NCBI RefSeq assembly: GCF_016185115.1
Contig: NZ_JACPOF010000030.1
Location: 310,001 to 374,000 of the forward strand
DNA from: Polaromonas sp.
GTDB lineage: Bacteria; Pseudomonadota; Gammaproteobacteria; Burkholderiales; Burkholderiaceae_C
Length of the DNA: 64,000 nt
Direction: 5' to 3'
Positions 9,021 through 18,402 of this stretch are shown piece by piece. Positions within the stretch are counted from its first letter, which is position 1. Every line of letters begins with the position of its first letter. The notes beneath the pieces are model-generated. The model had not been told where the DNA came from, did not search any database, and saw only the letters and a list, made by a program, of their open reading frames with translations. The translations under genes and the position numbers were made by a program.

Positions 9021-9112
9021 GTCATCCCGGACTCGATCCGGGATCCATCCCCGCTTTTATCAAGCGTCAGCGCTCAACCAGCATGGATTGCGGATCGTGG
9101 TCCGCAATGACA
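9021..9112. repeat. GTCAT...ATGAC intergenic repeat, copy 2 of 4
   Basis: It begins GTCATCCCGGACTCGATCCG and ends with the TGCGG...CCGCAATGAC module, so the two modules are in the opposite order to copy 1. It lies between the convergent tolA and dnaE genes, close to the dnaE stop. Confidence 0.75.
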
Positions 9113-9145
9113 GGCGGGGAAGCGATCCCGGCCGCCCCCACCCCA

Positions 9146-12100
9146 TCACTCGTAGACGATATGCGCCTGGCCCCTGTCTGCCTGCGCCATCCAGCTCGCC
9201 AGCGCTGCATCGGTCGGGAAGAATTTGGCGCGTTCGTCCAGCACGATGTCGGCGTTGACAGAACCAAAGTCCGCTTCGCGCCGCACACTCAGGCGCACGG
9301 GCAGGCCCCTTACTACTTCCAGTTCGCCCTGCTGCGACATTTCGCGTCGGGGCGGAAAGTCGCGCACCATACGCGAGATGTCGGGCGCCGTGCCATTGAC
9401 CGCTACGCGCAGGTACTTGCCGAACTTGCAGCGCGCGGTTTCCAGGTCCCAGACCTGCGTGACCTTGAGCCGGTAGCCGCCCGAGAAGCGGTCTGGCTGC
9501 AGCACGCCCTGCACGATGACGAGTTCATCGTCCTTCAGCAGGTTGCGGTTGGCGTTGAGCGTCGCCTCGTCCGCCGTGGCCTCGATCATGGCCGTCTTGT
9601 CATCAAGCTTGAACAGCGCCAGCTTGCCGCGCTGGCCGTTGATGACGCGCAGGTCGGTGACGATGGCGGCCAGCAGTTGCTGGTCGCGTGAATCGATGAG
9701 GTCTTCAATCTTGCGCTTGGCAAACTTGCGCACCTCCAGCTCGACCTCGTCAAACAGGTGGCCCGACAAATAGAAGCCGATGGCGGTTTTTTCCTGCACC
9801 AGGCGCGCCTTCACGCCGAAAGGCATGGCCGGCACCAGCGGCGGCTCCTGCGTGCTGGCGGCGTGCGAGTCCATGTCGAACAGGCCGCTCTGGTTGGCGT
9901 TGGCTTCGGTCGCAGCCGCAAACTCAAAAGCGCGGTCTACCGACGCCAGCAACTCGGCCCGGTTCAAATGCAGGTTGTCAAAAGCGCCCGCCTTGATGAG
10001 CGCCTCGACCGTGCGCTTGTTGAGTTTTGATTTGTCGACCCGCACGCAGAAATCAAACAGCGAGGTGAAAGGCCCGCCCGCTTCACGAGCGGCGACGATG
10101 GCTGCAATCGCCTGCTGGCCGGTGCCCTTGACAGCGCCCAGGCCGTAACGAATGCTTTTGTCGGTGATGGGCTCAAATCGGTAGTTGCCGCGATTGACGT
10201 CGGGCGACTCAAAGCTCATACCCATCTTCTGCGCATCGCCGAAGAGAATCTTCAGCTTGTCGGTGTCGTCCATTTCCACCGTCATGTTGGCGCAGAAGAA
10301 CTCGGCCGTGTAATGCACCTTGAGCCAGGCTGTGTGGTAAGCGAGCAGCGCGTAGGCGGCAGAGTGCGACTTGTTGAAGCCGTAGCCTGCAAATTTTTCC
10401 ATCAGGTCAAAAACCTCGTCGGCTTTTTCCTGGCTCAGGCCGTTTTCACCGGCGCCCTTGCGGAAGATCTCGCGCTGCGACGCCATCTCCTTCTCGTCTT
10501 TTTTACCCATCGCGCGGCGCAGCATGTCGGCGCCACCGAGTGAATAGCCACCCAGGATCTGCGCGGTCTGCATCACCTGCTCCTGGTACACCATGATGCC
10601 GTAGGTCTCTTCCAGCATGGGTTTGACGCGCGGGTCCGGGTACTCGGGCTCCTCGCGGCCCTGTTTGCGGGCGATGTAGGTCGGGATCAGGTCCATGGGG
10701 CCCGGCCGGTACAACGCATTCATCGCGATCAGGTCTTCAAGCCGGTTGGGTTTGGCGTCTTTCAGCATGCGCTGCATGCCGGTACTTTCAAACTGGAACA
10801 CGGCTTCAGTCTGGCCGCGCGCAAAAAGCTCGTAGGTCTTTGCGTCGTTCAGCGCCAGGTTTTCAAACGCGAAGTCTTTCTGCGTGGGGTGCCGGGCGAT
10901 GATGAACTCGCGCGCAATCTCAAGAATCGTCAGCGTCGCCAGGCCTAAAAAGTCAAACTTGACGAGGCCAATCGCCTCGACGTCGTTCTTGTCGAACTGG
11001 CTCACCGCCGAGGTGCTGCCGGGCTGCAGGTCGAGCGGGCAGAAGTCGGTCAGTTTGCCAGGCGCAATCAGCACCCCGCCGGCATGCATGCCGACGTTGC
11101 GGGTCAGGCCTTCGAGCTTGCGCGCCAGTTCAAGCAGCGTGTGGACGTCTTCTTCTTTCGCTTCACGCTCGGCGAGTATGGGTTCGGCTTCAAGCGCATA
11201 CACCTGCTTGTCGCTCTTCTTGCGTTCAGCCGGAAGCAACTGCAGGGTGACAGACTGCCCCGGCTTGTTGGGAATGAGCTTGGAGATGCCATCACAAAAG
11301 CCGTAGGGAAAGTCCAGCACCCGGCCCACGTCACGAATCGCCGCACGCGCCGCCATGGTTCCGAAGGTGACGATCTGGCTGACCGCCGCGTGGCCGTATT
11401 TGTCCTTGACGTAGTCGATGACGCGATCACGGTTGCTCTGGCAGAAGTCGATATCGAAGTCGGGCATGGACACCCGCTCAGGATTCAGGAATCGCTCGAA
11501 CAGCAGGTTGTACTGCAGCGGGTCCAGGTCAGTGATCTTGAGGGCATAGGCAACGAGTGAACCTGCGCCAGAACCCCGGCCCGGGCCGACCGGGCAACCG
11601 TTGTTCTTGGCCCAGTTGATGAAATCGCCCACGATGAGGAAGTAGCCAGGAAAGCCCATCTTCAAGATCGTCTTGATCTCGAACTCAAGGCGCTCGACGT
11701 ATACCGGGCGCTTTTCCTCGCGCACGGCCTCGTTCGGGTACAGGTGCTTGAGGCGTTCTTCCAGGCCTTCAAACGACACCTGGCGGAAATAGTCATCGGC
11801 CGGCATGCGCACGCCGTTGACTTCAGGCGTCGGGTAATCCGGCAGCATGGGCTTGCCGAGTTCGAGCTTGAGGTTGCAGCGCTTGGCAATCTCGACCGTA
11901 TTGGCAATCGCCGACGGGATGTCGGCAAACAGCTCTTCCATCTGCGCGGCCGACTTGAAGTACTGCTCACGCGTGAACTTGCGCACGCGGCGTGCATTGC
12001 CCAGGATCTCGCCTTCTGAAATACAGACACGCGCCTCATGCGCCTCGTAGTCGTCGTAGGTCAAAAACTGCACCGGGTGCGTCGCCACCACCGGCAGCTT

Positions 12101-12670
12101 GAGCCGCGCTGCCAGTTGAACTGCGGCAGTCACATGGCGCGAATCCTCGGCCTGTTCGGCGCGCTGCAGTTCAACATAGAAACGGTGCGGGAATATCCCG
12201 GCCAGGTAAAGCGCGCTTTCAACAGCACGTGCATCGTCACCCTGCACCAGCGCCTGGCCGATGGCACCGCGCTGCGCACCTGACAGCGCAATCAGGCCCT
12301 CGTTCAACTCTTTCAGCCACTCCAGACTGATGATGGCCTGGTCGCGCACCACGCCCCGCGTCCACGCGCGGGTGAGCAGCTCAGACAGGTTGAGGTAGCC
12401 CCGGTGGTTTTGCACCATCAGCAGCATGCGGGCCGGTGGCGCGGCGGCATCCTTGCCAGGCACCTGCACCCACACATCTGCGGCTATCAGGGGCTTGACG
12501 CCCTTGCCGCGGCATTCCTTGTAAAACTTGACTGTGCCGAACAGGTTGCTCAGGTCACTGATGGCCAGCGCGGGCTGCTGGTCGGCCGCAGCGGCGGCCA
12601 CGATTTCATCTATGCGGTTGGTCCCGTCGACGACTGAAAACTCGGTGTGGATGCGTAAATGGACAAACAT
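9146..12670 (-). CDS. dnaE: DNA polymerase III alpha subunit
   Basis: 1174 residues, the normal DnaE length. The N-terminal PHP domain begins FVHLRIHTEFSVVDG. The polymerase palm carries VGPGRGSGAGSLVAYAL and the catalytic PDFDIDF motif (Asp near residues 404-408). MHAGGVLIAP and the finger/thumb region ALYRPGPMDLIP follow, then a helix-hairpin-helix region, an OB fold and the C-terminal domain. It is the replicative polymerase subunit and binds the beta clamp and tau. It is transcribed alone, convergent with tolA and divergent from trhO across a repeat-bearing gap of 142 bp. Confidence 0.97.
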   Translation of the reverse strand: MFVHLRIHTEFSVVDGTNRIDEIVAAAAADQQPALAISDLSNLFGTVKFYKECRGKGVKPLIAADVWVQVPGKDAAAPPARMLLMVQNHRGYLNLSELLTRAWTRGVVRDQAIISLEWLKELNEGLIALSGAQRGAIGQALVQGDDARAVESALYLAGIFPHRFYVELQRAEQAEDSRHVTAAVQLAARLKLPVVATHPVQFLTYDDYEAHEARVCISEGEILGNARRVRKFTREQYFKSAAQMEELFADIPSAIANTVEIAKRCNLKLELGKPMLPDYPTPEVNGVRMPADDYFRQVSFEGLEERLKHLYPNEAVREEKRPVYVERLEFEIKTILKMGFPGYFLIVGDFINWAKNNGCPVGPGRGSGAGSLVAYALKITDLDPLQYNLLFERFLNPERVSMPDFDIDFCQSNRDRVIDYVKDKYGHAAVSQIVTFGTMAARAAIRDVGRVLDFPYGFCDGISKLIPNKPGQSVTLQLLPAERKKSDKQVYALEAEPILAEREAKEEDVHTLLELARKLEGLTRNVGMHAGGVLIAPGKLTDFCPLDLQPGSTSAVSQFDKNDVEAIGLVKFDFLGLATLTILEIAREFIIARHPTQKDFAFENLALNDAKTYELFARGQTEAVFQFESTGMQRMLKDAKPNRLEDLIAMNALYRPGPMDLIPTYIARKQGREEPEYPDPRVKPMLEETYGIMVYQEQVMQTAQILGGYSLGGADMLRRAMGKKDEKEMASQREIFRKGAGENGLSQEKADEVFDLMEKFAGYGFNKSHSAAYALLAYHTAWLKVHYTAEFFCANMTVEMDDTDKLKILFGDAQKMGMSFESPDVNRGNYRFEPITDKSIRYGLGAVKGTGQQAIAAIVAAREAGGPFTSLFDFCVRVDKSKLNKRTVEALIKAGAFDNLHLNRAELLASVDRAFEFAAATEANANQSGLFDMDSHAASTQEPPLVPAMPFGVKARLVQEKTAIGFYLSGHLFDEVELEVRKFAKRKIEDLIDSRDQQLLAAIVTDLRVINGQRGKLALFKLDDKTAMIEATADEATLNANRNLLKDDELVIVQGVLQPDRFSGGYRLKVTQVWDLETARCKFGKYLRVAVNGTAPDISRMVRDFPPRREMSQQGELEVVRGLPVRLSVRREADFGSVNADIVLDERAKFFPTDAALASWMAQADRGQAHIVYE

Positions 12671-12682
12671 CGAAGAATTTTA

Positions 12683-12775
12683 GCCCCCACGGTCGTTCAC
12701 TATGTGTAACTCCCTGCCCCCCCGAGGAGGCCGCTGCGCCTACGGACTAGCAAAGCCAGATCCGTGGCCCCTGCT
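12683..12775 (-). repeat. CCCCCTCGGGGGG modular repeat, copy 1 of 7
   Basis: Read on the minus strand it gives a GGCC...CCTCGGGGGGGCAG core followed by a degraded TACGCGAAGCGAGCGAACGT block and GTGGGGGC. The flanking ggatctggctttgc-like part matches the AACCGGCTTCGCCGGG module of other copies. It fills most of the dnaE-trhO divergent gap, so both promoters must lie inside or beside it. Confidence 0.6.
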
Positions 12776-12812
12776 TGCATGGGAGGGGACGCCTTCTACA
12801 ATTCTAGGCATC

Positions 12813-13562
12813 ATGAAAGTTCTGAACATCGCGGCTTACAAGTTTGTGTCGCTGAGCCAACTGCCTGAAATGCAGGCAGCCATCCGGGATGCCCTGCAAA
12901 CACGCGCTCTCAAGGGCACTGTGCTGCTGGCTGAAGAGGGCATCAACCTTTTCCTGGCAGGTCCGTCGGCGGCTATTCATGATTTTTTGGCATGGTTGCA
13001 GCTGGATGTGCGTTTTGCCGATCTGGAGGTCAAGGAAAGTTTTTCGAACACCCAGCCCTTCCGCAAGCTGCTGGTCAAGGTCAAGCCGGAAATCATCCGC
13101 ATGAATCACCCGGCCATACAGCCTGCATCAGGCCGCGCACCTGCAGTGGACGCGAAGACGTTGAAACGCTGGCTGGATGCTGGTCATGACGACAAGGGCC
13201 AGCCGGTGGTCACGCTGGATACCCGCAATGACTTTGAAGTGGATGTGGGCACCTTCAACAATGCAATTGACTGGCGCATCAGCAAATTCACTGAATTTCC
13301 GCAGGCACTGCTGGACCACCGCGAAGAGCTGCAGGGCAAAACAGTGGTGAGTTTCTGCACCGGTGGCATACGCTGCGAAAAGGCGGCCATTTTCATGCGC
13401 GAAGCCGGTGTGCAGGATGTTTACCAGCTAGATGGCGGCATCCTCAAGTACTTTGAAGTCAACGGCCACGCGCACTATGACGGCGAGTGCTTTGTGTTTG
13501 ACGAAAGGCGTGCGCTGGACCCGGCCCTGAGCCCAAAAGTAAACCCTGAACTGGCGTCCTGA
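12813..13562 (+). CDS. trhO: tRNA uridine(34) hydroxylase, rhodanese family (TrhO/YceA)
   Basis: 249 residues. An N-terminal acylphosphatase-like domain (VLNIAAYKFVSL, GTVLLAEEGINLFLAG) is followed by a rhodanese domain. The active-site loop is SFCTGGIRCEKAA, the catalytic Cys context typical of YceA/TrhO. The family makes 5-hydroxyuridine at wobble U34 of tRNAs. The ATG given is where homology begins; an open extension upstream runs into the intergenic repeat and was dropped. The next gene, egtB, follows after about 155 bp. Confidence 0.9.
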   Translation: MKVLNIAAYKFVSLSQLPEMQAAIRDALQTRALKGTVLLAEEGINLFLAGPSAAIHDFLAWLQLDVRFADLEVKESFSNTQPFRKLLVKVKPEIIRMNHPAIQPASGRAPAVDAKTLKRWLDAGHDDKGQPVVTLDTRNDFEVDVGTFNNAIDWRISKFTEFPQALLDHREELQGKTVVSFCTGGIRCEKAAIFMREAGVQDVYQLDGGILKYFEVNGHAHYDGECFVFDERRALDPALSPKVNPELAS

Positions 13563-13718
13563 GATATCCGGGGCTGCAGGTCTGGAGGGCGAGCAGGTTT
13601 CGGCATCTTGTCTGACAATGCACCGATTCAGAGTCTGCGAGGCTGATGCTCTGGTTCATCGGCGTGTAAGAACGCCTTGACCCCAATCGACCAACGCCAA
13701 ATCAATCCGAGGCCAGTC

Positions 13719-15056
13719 ATGACAAGTCCCCAGAACGCTCTTTCCCTGTACGCTCCCCAAACCTCAGATCTGGCAGCACGCTTTCTCGCCATACGTCAGC
13801 AAACTGAAAACCTCATCAAGCCGCTGAGCGCTGAAGACTGCCAGTTGCAGTCGATGCCTGATGCCAGCCCGGCCAAATGGCACCTGGCGCACCTGACCTG
13901 GTTTTTTGAAACCTTTCTGCTTGAAAAGTTTGAGCGCGACTTCAAGCCTTTTGATGCACAGTTTCGTGTGCTGTTCAACAGCTATTACAACGGCGTGGGT
14001 GACAAATATCCCAGGCCCAGGCGCGGCCTGATCAGCCGCCCCACGCTTGACGAAGTGCTGGACTACCGCGCCCAGGTCAACCAGCGCATGCTGGACACCA
14101 TGGCTCATGTCGAGGCCCACGGTTCAGCGCAGCAGAAGAAGGAAATTGAAGAACTGGTCACGCTGGGCTTGCACCATGAGCAGCAACACCAGGAACTGCT
14201 GCTGACCGACATCAAGCACGCTCTTTCATTTAACCCGGGGCGCCCTGCCTACGCCAAACGCTGGCCGCTCGCTGGCATACATCCGCAACCGGTAAGCTGG
14301 ACGGCCTATGAAGGCGGGCTGGTAGAGCACGGCTTTGATGCCACGCGCGATGGCGCTTTTGCTTTTGACAACGAAACGCCACGCCACAAGTACTACCTTG
14401 AACCGTTTGAACTGGCCAGCCGCCTCGTTACCAACGGCGAGATGCTGGCCTTTATGGCCGACGACGGTTACCAGCGTCCAGAGCTCTGGCTGTCCATGGG
14501 CTGGGACTGGGTTCAGTCGGGTCAGCATGAGATGCCACTCTATTGGCAGAAGACCGGGGACAACAGTTACCAGAACTTCACCTTGCAGGGCCTGGTCGAT
14601 GTGGACCCGAACACCCCCGTATGTCACCTGAGTTATTTTGAAGCCGATGCTTTTGCCCGCTGGACCGGTGCACGACTGCCGACCGAGTTTGAATGGGAAC
14701 TGGCCGCGCGCGATTTGCCGCAAGCGATATCACCACAAGGCAACTTCGTCGAGAACGCCGCCTATCACCCATTGCCACAACAGGAAGGCCATGAGGGCCA
14801 GCCCATGCAGATGCTGGGCGATGTCTGGGAATGGACGCAATCAAACTACAACCCCTACCCCGGCTATAAGCCCTGGGAAGGCCTGGTCGGCGAATACAAC
14901 GGCAAGTTCATGTGCAACCAGTTTGTACTGCGCGGCGGCTCATGCGCCACACCGCAAAGCCACATACGCGCCACCTACCGCAACTTCTTCCCGCCGGATG
15001 CACAGTGGCAGTTCAGCGGACTGCGGCTTGCCCGCGACATCACAAAGAATCGTTAG
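13719..15056 (+). CDS. egtB: Ergothioneine biosynthesis sulfoxide synthase EgtB
   Basis: 445 residues. A DinB-like N-terminal domain supplies the three iron ligands: one His in AKWHLAHLTWFFE (about residue 55) and two in GLHHEQQHQELL (about 153 and 157). The C-terminal half is a formylglycine-enzyme/lectin fold (FELASRLVTNGE, ARLPTEFEWELAARD, GDVWEWTQSNYNPYPG, RGGSCATP). EgtB joins hercynine to cysteine or gamma-glutamylcysteine using O2. GAGG lies 6-7 bases before the chosen ATG; an earlier in-frame TTG adds 14 residues. Its partner egtD is 14 kb away in this window. Its end overlaps the convergent pirin gene by 4 bp. Confidence 0.9.
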   Translation: MTSPQNALSLYAPQTSDLAARFLAIRQQTENLIKPLSAEDCQLQSMPDASPAKWHLAHLTWFFETFLLEKFERDFKPFDAQFRVLFNSYYNGVGDKYPRPRRGLISRPTLDEVLDYRAQVNQRMLDTMAHVEAHGSAQQKKEIEELVTLGLHHEQQHQELLLTDIKHALSFNPGRPAYAKRWPLAGIHPQPVSWTAYEGGLVEHGFDATRDGAFAFDNETPRHKYYLEPFELASRLVTNGEMLAFMADDGYQRPELWLSMGWDWVQSGQHEMPLYWQKTGDNSYQNFTLQGLVDVDPNTPVCHLSYFEADAFARWTGARLPTEFEWELAARDLPQAISPQGNFVENAAYHPLPQQEGHEGQPMQMLGDVWEWTQSNYNPYPGYKPWEGLVGEYNGKFMCNQFVLRGGSCATPQSHIRATYRNFFPPDAQWQFSGLRLARDITKNR

Positions 15057-15937
15057 CCAGGAATAAAGCGCCGCTCCGGTAGCGGGATGAATTCCGTCTC
15101 GCCATCGACCTGGCCTATGGTTTGCGCAGCCCAGTCATCAGAGGCCTGCACAATGCGCTCCTTGCGGCTGGAGACAAAGTTCCACCACATCAGGCGGTGC
15201 CCATCAAGTGGTTCGCCTCCCAGCACCATGAAGCGCGTGGCCTGCGATGCACTGATGCTTGCAGCAACGCCCGGCTCAAGTAGAACCAGGGTATGTGCCT
15301 CAACCGCTTCCCCATCGACCTCAAAATCGCTGTCCACCGAATAAATGGCCAGTTCGGGGGCGAGTGGTGGCATCTCGAAAGTGCCGCCAGCCTTGAGCTG
15401 CACATCAAGATAGAGGGCCGGTGCGAAGGTGGCGACAGGTGAAGTCTTGCCGAATGCCTCGCCTATCAGCACGCGTACCTCTGCGCCGCCCACCACCAGT
15501 TCAGGAATGTCCGCGGCAGGCGTGTGTACAAATGCAGGGGCCACCTCTTCATGCGCCACGGGCAGTGCCGCCCAGAGCTGAATGCCGTGGTTCACATAGG
15601 TTTTTGTGCGAAGGTCTTCTGGCCCGCGCTCTGAATGAACAATGCCGCGCCCCGCGGTCATCCAGTTGATGGCGCCGGGCTCTATGCGCTGTTCGTAGCC
15701 CAGGCTGTCGCGGTGCATGATCGCGCCTTCAAACAGGTAAGTCACGGTGGCCAGGCCAATATGCGGATGCGGCCTGACATCATGGTTCTCGCCGGGCTGC
15801 ACCGTGACGGGACCGAAGTGGTCAAAGAACAAAAAAGGCCCGACAGCCTGCTTCTGCGCAGCCGGCAGCAGCCGCCGCACCATAAAACCGCCGCCCAGAT
15901 CCTTGTTGTGTCCCGTCAATTTGATCTGCACACTCAT
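15053..15937 (-). CDS. Pirin family protein
   Basis: 294 residues of the bicupin pirin fold. The metal-site signature is in the first cupin: FDHFGPV, then RPHPHIGLATVTYLFEG (His pair), INWMTAGRGIVHSE (His) and E. The C-terminal cupin (LYLDVQLKAGGTFEMP, LVLLEPGV) lacks a clear metal set, as in most pirins. Some bacterial pirins are quercetinases, others act in redox control. It is the last gene of a five-gene minus-strand operon and overlaps the upstream OsmC gene by 4 bp. Confidence 0.88.
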   Translation of the reverse strand: MSVQIKLTGHNKDLGGGFMVRRLLPAAQKQAVGPFLFFDHFGPVTVQPGENHDVRPHPHIGLATVTYLFEGAIMHRDSLGYEQRIEPGAINWMTAGRGIVHSERGPEDLRTKTYVNHGIQLWAALPVAHEEVAPAFVHTPAADIPELVVGGAEVRVLIGEAFGKTSPVATFAPALYLDVQLKAGGTFEMPPLAPELAIYSVDSDFEVDGEAVEAHTLVLLEPGVAASISASQATRFMVLGGEPLDGHRLMWWNFVSSRKERIVQASDDWAAQTIGQVDGETEFIPLPERRFIPG

Positions 15938-16341
15938 GCCGCACGCTCCACACTGGTTGTGATTTCGGTTGTAACCGTGGTCATGAGTTTATGCACCGGG
16001 CATTTTTGTGCAACCGCGGCCAACTCGCGTACTTGCGCATCCGTCAGCTCACCGCTGACCTGCAGCCGCGCCGCAAGCTTGTAAATGCCAGCCCGTTCCT
16101 GCGAATCATCGCGCTCAATGACGGTATGAATGTCATCGACCTTGATGCCCTTCTTGTTGGCATACCACATCACCGTGAGAGCCTTGCACGCGGCCAGCGC
16201 CGCGTCGTACAGGTCATGCGGGCTGGGGCCGGTATCTGCACCGCCCTCTTCTGCACTCACATCCGCAATCAGCGAGTGTGTGCGAATCTGCAGCGACTGG
16301 GCCATGGCCTCGCCATAGGCGCGTTTGAGTTCAACAGTCAT
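15934..16341 (-). CDS. OsmC/Ohr family peroxiredoxin-like protein
   Basis: 135 residues. Conserved family features are GPSPHDLYDAALAACKALTVMWYA with the first Cys and AQKCPVHKLM with the second Cys, the two redox cysteines that reduce hydroperoxides. The family is cytoplasmic. The stop overlaps the start of the downstream pirin (ATGA type), and the upstream flavodoxin gene ends 17 bp before it. OsmC and Ohr cannot be separated with certainty here; the length and the CPVHKLM motif favour an OsmC-like branch. Confidence 0.88.
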   Translation of the reverse strand: MTVELKRAYGEAMAQSLQIRTHSLIADVSAEEGGADTGPSPHDLYDAALAACKALTVMWYANKKGIKVDDIHTVIERDDSQERAGIYKLAARLQVSGELTDAQVRELAAVAQKCPVHKLMTTVTTEITTSVERAA

Positions 16342-16358
16342 GGCGCAGCCTCCAGTTT

Positions 16359-16913
16359 TTAACGGTTGAATTTACCCGCGACCTCAACAACCCGCTGACC
16401 GAGCTTGCGTGCGTTTTCAAGGTCACCGGCTGCCATCTCTGCGGCACCGGCATCAGACGGCGACTGCGCCATCGCGCCGCTGTAGGAGCCGAGGTAGTTT
16501 GCGTCGTTGCGCTGTGCAGCCTTGCTGTTGCTCGGCAACACGCCCTGGCTGACCCAGATGCCGCCGTGCTGCATGGCCAACGTGAACATGTAGGTCAGCG
16601 TGGACGATTTGTCGCCATTCAGGCTGGCGCTGTTGGTGAAACCCGCAAAGAGTTTGTCCTTCCAGGCCTGGGTGTACCAGGGCTTGGACGATGCATCGAC
16701 AAACTTCTTGAACTGCCAGCTCACGCTGCCCATATAGGTGGGAGAGCCCAGAATGATGGCGTCCGCAGCGGCAAGTGTTTCCCAGCCACCTTCGGGCAGG
16801 TTGCCATCGGCATCAATGGCCAGCAGGTCGGCGCCCGCGCCCTCCGCCACAGCCTGCGCCATGCGCTGGGTATGGCCGTAGCCGGAGTGGTAAACGACAG
16901 CAATTTTTGGCAT
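16359..16913 (-). CDS. Flavodoxin-fold NAD(P)H:quinone oxidoreductase (WrbA-like)
   Basis: 184 residues. It starts with the FMN phosphate loop in IAVVYHSGYGHTQRMAQAVAEGA. ILGSPTYMGSVSWQFKKFVD is the typical WrbA/flavodoxin loop contacting the isoalloxazine ring. It is shorter than E. coli WrbA (about 198 residues), so I give no symbol. It probably reduces quinones by two electrons and avoids semiquinone stress, consistent with the OsmC, DoxX and pirin neighbours. Confidence 0.85.
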   Translation of the reverse strand: MPKIAVVYHSGYGHTQRMAQAVAEGAGADLLAIDADGNLPEGGWETLAAADAIILGSPTYMGSVSWQFKKFVDASSKPWYTQAWKDKLFAGFTNSASLNGDKSSTLTYMFTLAMQHGGIWVSQGVLPSNSKAAQRNDANYLGSYSGAMAQSPSDAGAAEMAAGDLENARKLGQRVVEVAGKFNR

Positions 16914-16948
16914 AAACGCTTTCGGTAAAACGGTTGGAATAATCAGGA

Positions 16949-17359
16949 TTACTTGCCGATTTTGGCGTCAGCGCTCCATGCGCCGCCACCAAAAGCTGCG
17001 ATGCTGAACAGACCACCGGCAATCGCCAGGTTCTTGAAGAAATTCATCTGCTGCATCATGACCTGTTCTGCAGGCACGGACCAGAAGGCGTGGAAGATAA
17101 ACGTGATCACGACGGTGAACAGTGCAATCCCCAGCGCCGCCCAGCGCGTCTGGAAGCCCACCAGCAGCAACAGGCCCAGGCCAAGCTCAACGAGGATTGC
17201 AATGGCTGCGGCCACCTGGGGCAAGGGCACACCCTGCGAAGCGATGTAGCCCACCGTGCCGGCAAAGCCACCAATCTTGGCGAAACCTGCAGGTACGAAC
17301 AGCAAAGCCAGCAGTACGCGGGCCAGCAGGGAGAGAGGGTTTTGAAGTGTGTTCAACAT
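16949..17359 (-). CDS. DoxX family membrane protein
   Basis: 136 residues with four predicted membrane helices and the DoxX signature LARVLLALLFVPAGFAKIGGFAGTVGYIASQGVP. The ATG just after AGGACTCATC was chosen; an upstream in-frame extension of 26 codons is not family-like. DoxX proteins form membrane complexes in thiol and oxidative stress responses and are often encoded beside quinone reductases and pirins, as here. Confidence 0.85.
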   Translation of the reverse strand: MLNTLQNPLSLLARVLLALLFVPAGFAKIGGFAGTVGYIASQGVPLPQVAAAIAILVELGLGLLLLVGFQTRWAALGIALFTVVITFIFHAFWSVPAEQVMMQQMNFFKNLAIAGGLFSIAAFGGGAWSADAKIGK

Positions 17360-17448
17360 GATGAGTCCTATATTAAAAATGGGAAGGCAAAGGGAAAACG
17401 AAAACAAAAATGTCAGCCGGAAGTTTCCGGCCAGCACTCACGAAGACC

Positions 17449-18153
17449 TCAGGCGGCGAGGTCAAACACCAGCACCTCGGCATCCTTGCCGTGGCCCAAT
17501 TCAAGATGGCCGTCCTGACTCTCAATCAGGGCCGCATCACCAGTTTGCAGCTTCTGGCCATTGACGTCCAGTTCGCCGCGCACCAGGTGCACATAGGTCT
17601 TGCGCTTGGGGTCCAGCGCAAATGAAGCCTTTTCACCGGCGTCAAACAGGCCAGCATAAATTTTTGCATCGGCATGGATGGTCACCGAGCCGTCGACACC
17701 GCCGTTTGAAGCCACCAGTTTCAGCTGACCGCGTTTTTCAGGGGCGCTGAAAGTCTTCTGTTCGTAGCTCGGTGGGATGCCCGTCACATTGGGTTCAATC
17801 CATATCTGCAGAAAGTGCGTGGTCTGTCCTTCTGCATGGTTGAACTCGCTATGCTGCACGCCGGTGCCGGCACTCATGCGCTGCACATCACCGGGGGGGA
17901 TTCCCTTGACGTTGCCCATGTTGTCCTTGTGGGCCAGTTCACCGCTCATCACATAGCTGATGATTTCCATGTCGCGGTGGCCGTGCGTGCCGAAGCCGCG
18001 GCCTGCGGCAATGCGGTCTTCATTGATGACGCGCAGGTTGCCGAAACCCATGTGCTCGGGGTCGTAATATCCGGCGAACGAGAACGAGTGAAATGATTTG
18101 AGCCAGCCGTGGTCTGCATAGCCGCGGTCTGCTGATTTGCGCAAGGTGATCAT
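17449..18153 (-). CDS. Pirin family protein, YhaK/quercetinase type
   Basis: 234 residues, beginning MITLRKSADRGYADHGWLKS. The cupin carries FAGYYDPEHMGFGNLRVINED, then GFGTHGHRDMEIISYVMSGE with a His-x-His metal site, and MSAGTGVQHSEFNH. This is the shorter YhaK-like branch, different from the 294-residue pirin at the end of the same operon. It is the first gene of the minus-strand operon and is divergent from the LysR gene, so it is the likely regulated target. Confidence 0.88.
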   Translation of the reverse strand: MITLRKSADRGYADHGWLKSFHSFSFAGYYDPEHMGFGNLRVINEDRIAAGRGFGTHGHRDMEIISYVMSGELAHKDNMGNVKGIPPGDVQRMSAGTGVQHSEFNHAEGQTTHFLQIWIEPNVTGIPPSYEQKTFSAPEKRGQLKLVASNGGVDGSVTIHADAKIYAGLFDAGEKASFALDPKRKTYVHLVRGELDVNGQKLQTGDAALIESQDGHLELGHGKDAEVLVFDLAA

Positions 18154-18275
18154 AAAAACTGCCTTTCGGAGCTGGCATCTGCGGCGGTGCTGTTAAAACT
18201 TTGCAGCGCTGCGTCCAACAACTCCAATGTAGGTCCATCCGAACCGCTGGCAGTTGCCGCCGTTTGATGGCATCA

Positions 18276-18290
18276 TTCAAATAATTTGAA
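18276..18290. promoter_or_regulatory. Probable LysR operator (15-bp palindrome, T-N11-A)
   Basis: TTCAAATAATTTGAA is a perfect palindrome around a central A and contains the T-N11-A spacing bound by LysR regulators. It lies between the divergent pirin operon (start 18153) and the LysR gene (start 18403), about 112-123 bp from each. Assignment to this regulator is inference from position and form. Confidence 0.6.
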
Positions 18291-18298
18291 CGAAATGA

Positions 18299-18373
18299 CC
18301 CCCCACGCTTTTCGCTTCGCGTAATACGCTGCCCCCCGAGGGGGCGCATTTCCCCTAGGGGCGGCCCGTCGGG
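18299..18373 (-). repeat. CCCCCTCGGGGGG modular repeat, copy 2 of 7
   Basis: On the minus strand it reads a GGGCCGCCCCTAGGGG tail, the CCCCCTCGGGGGGCAG core, TACGCGAAGCG and then GTGGGGGG. The tail matches the one at 58254-58308, showing two tail variants of the element. It sits between the LysR operator and the LysR start codon. Confidence 0.7.
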
Positions 18374-18402
18374 AAAACAGGTCGCATCTGCGTGCTATAT
18401 CA

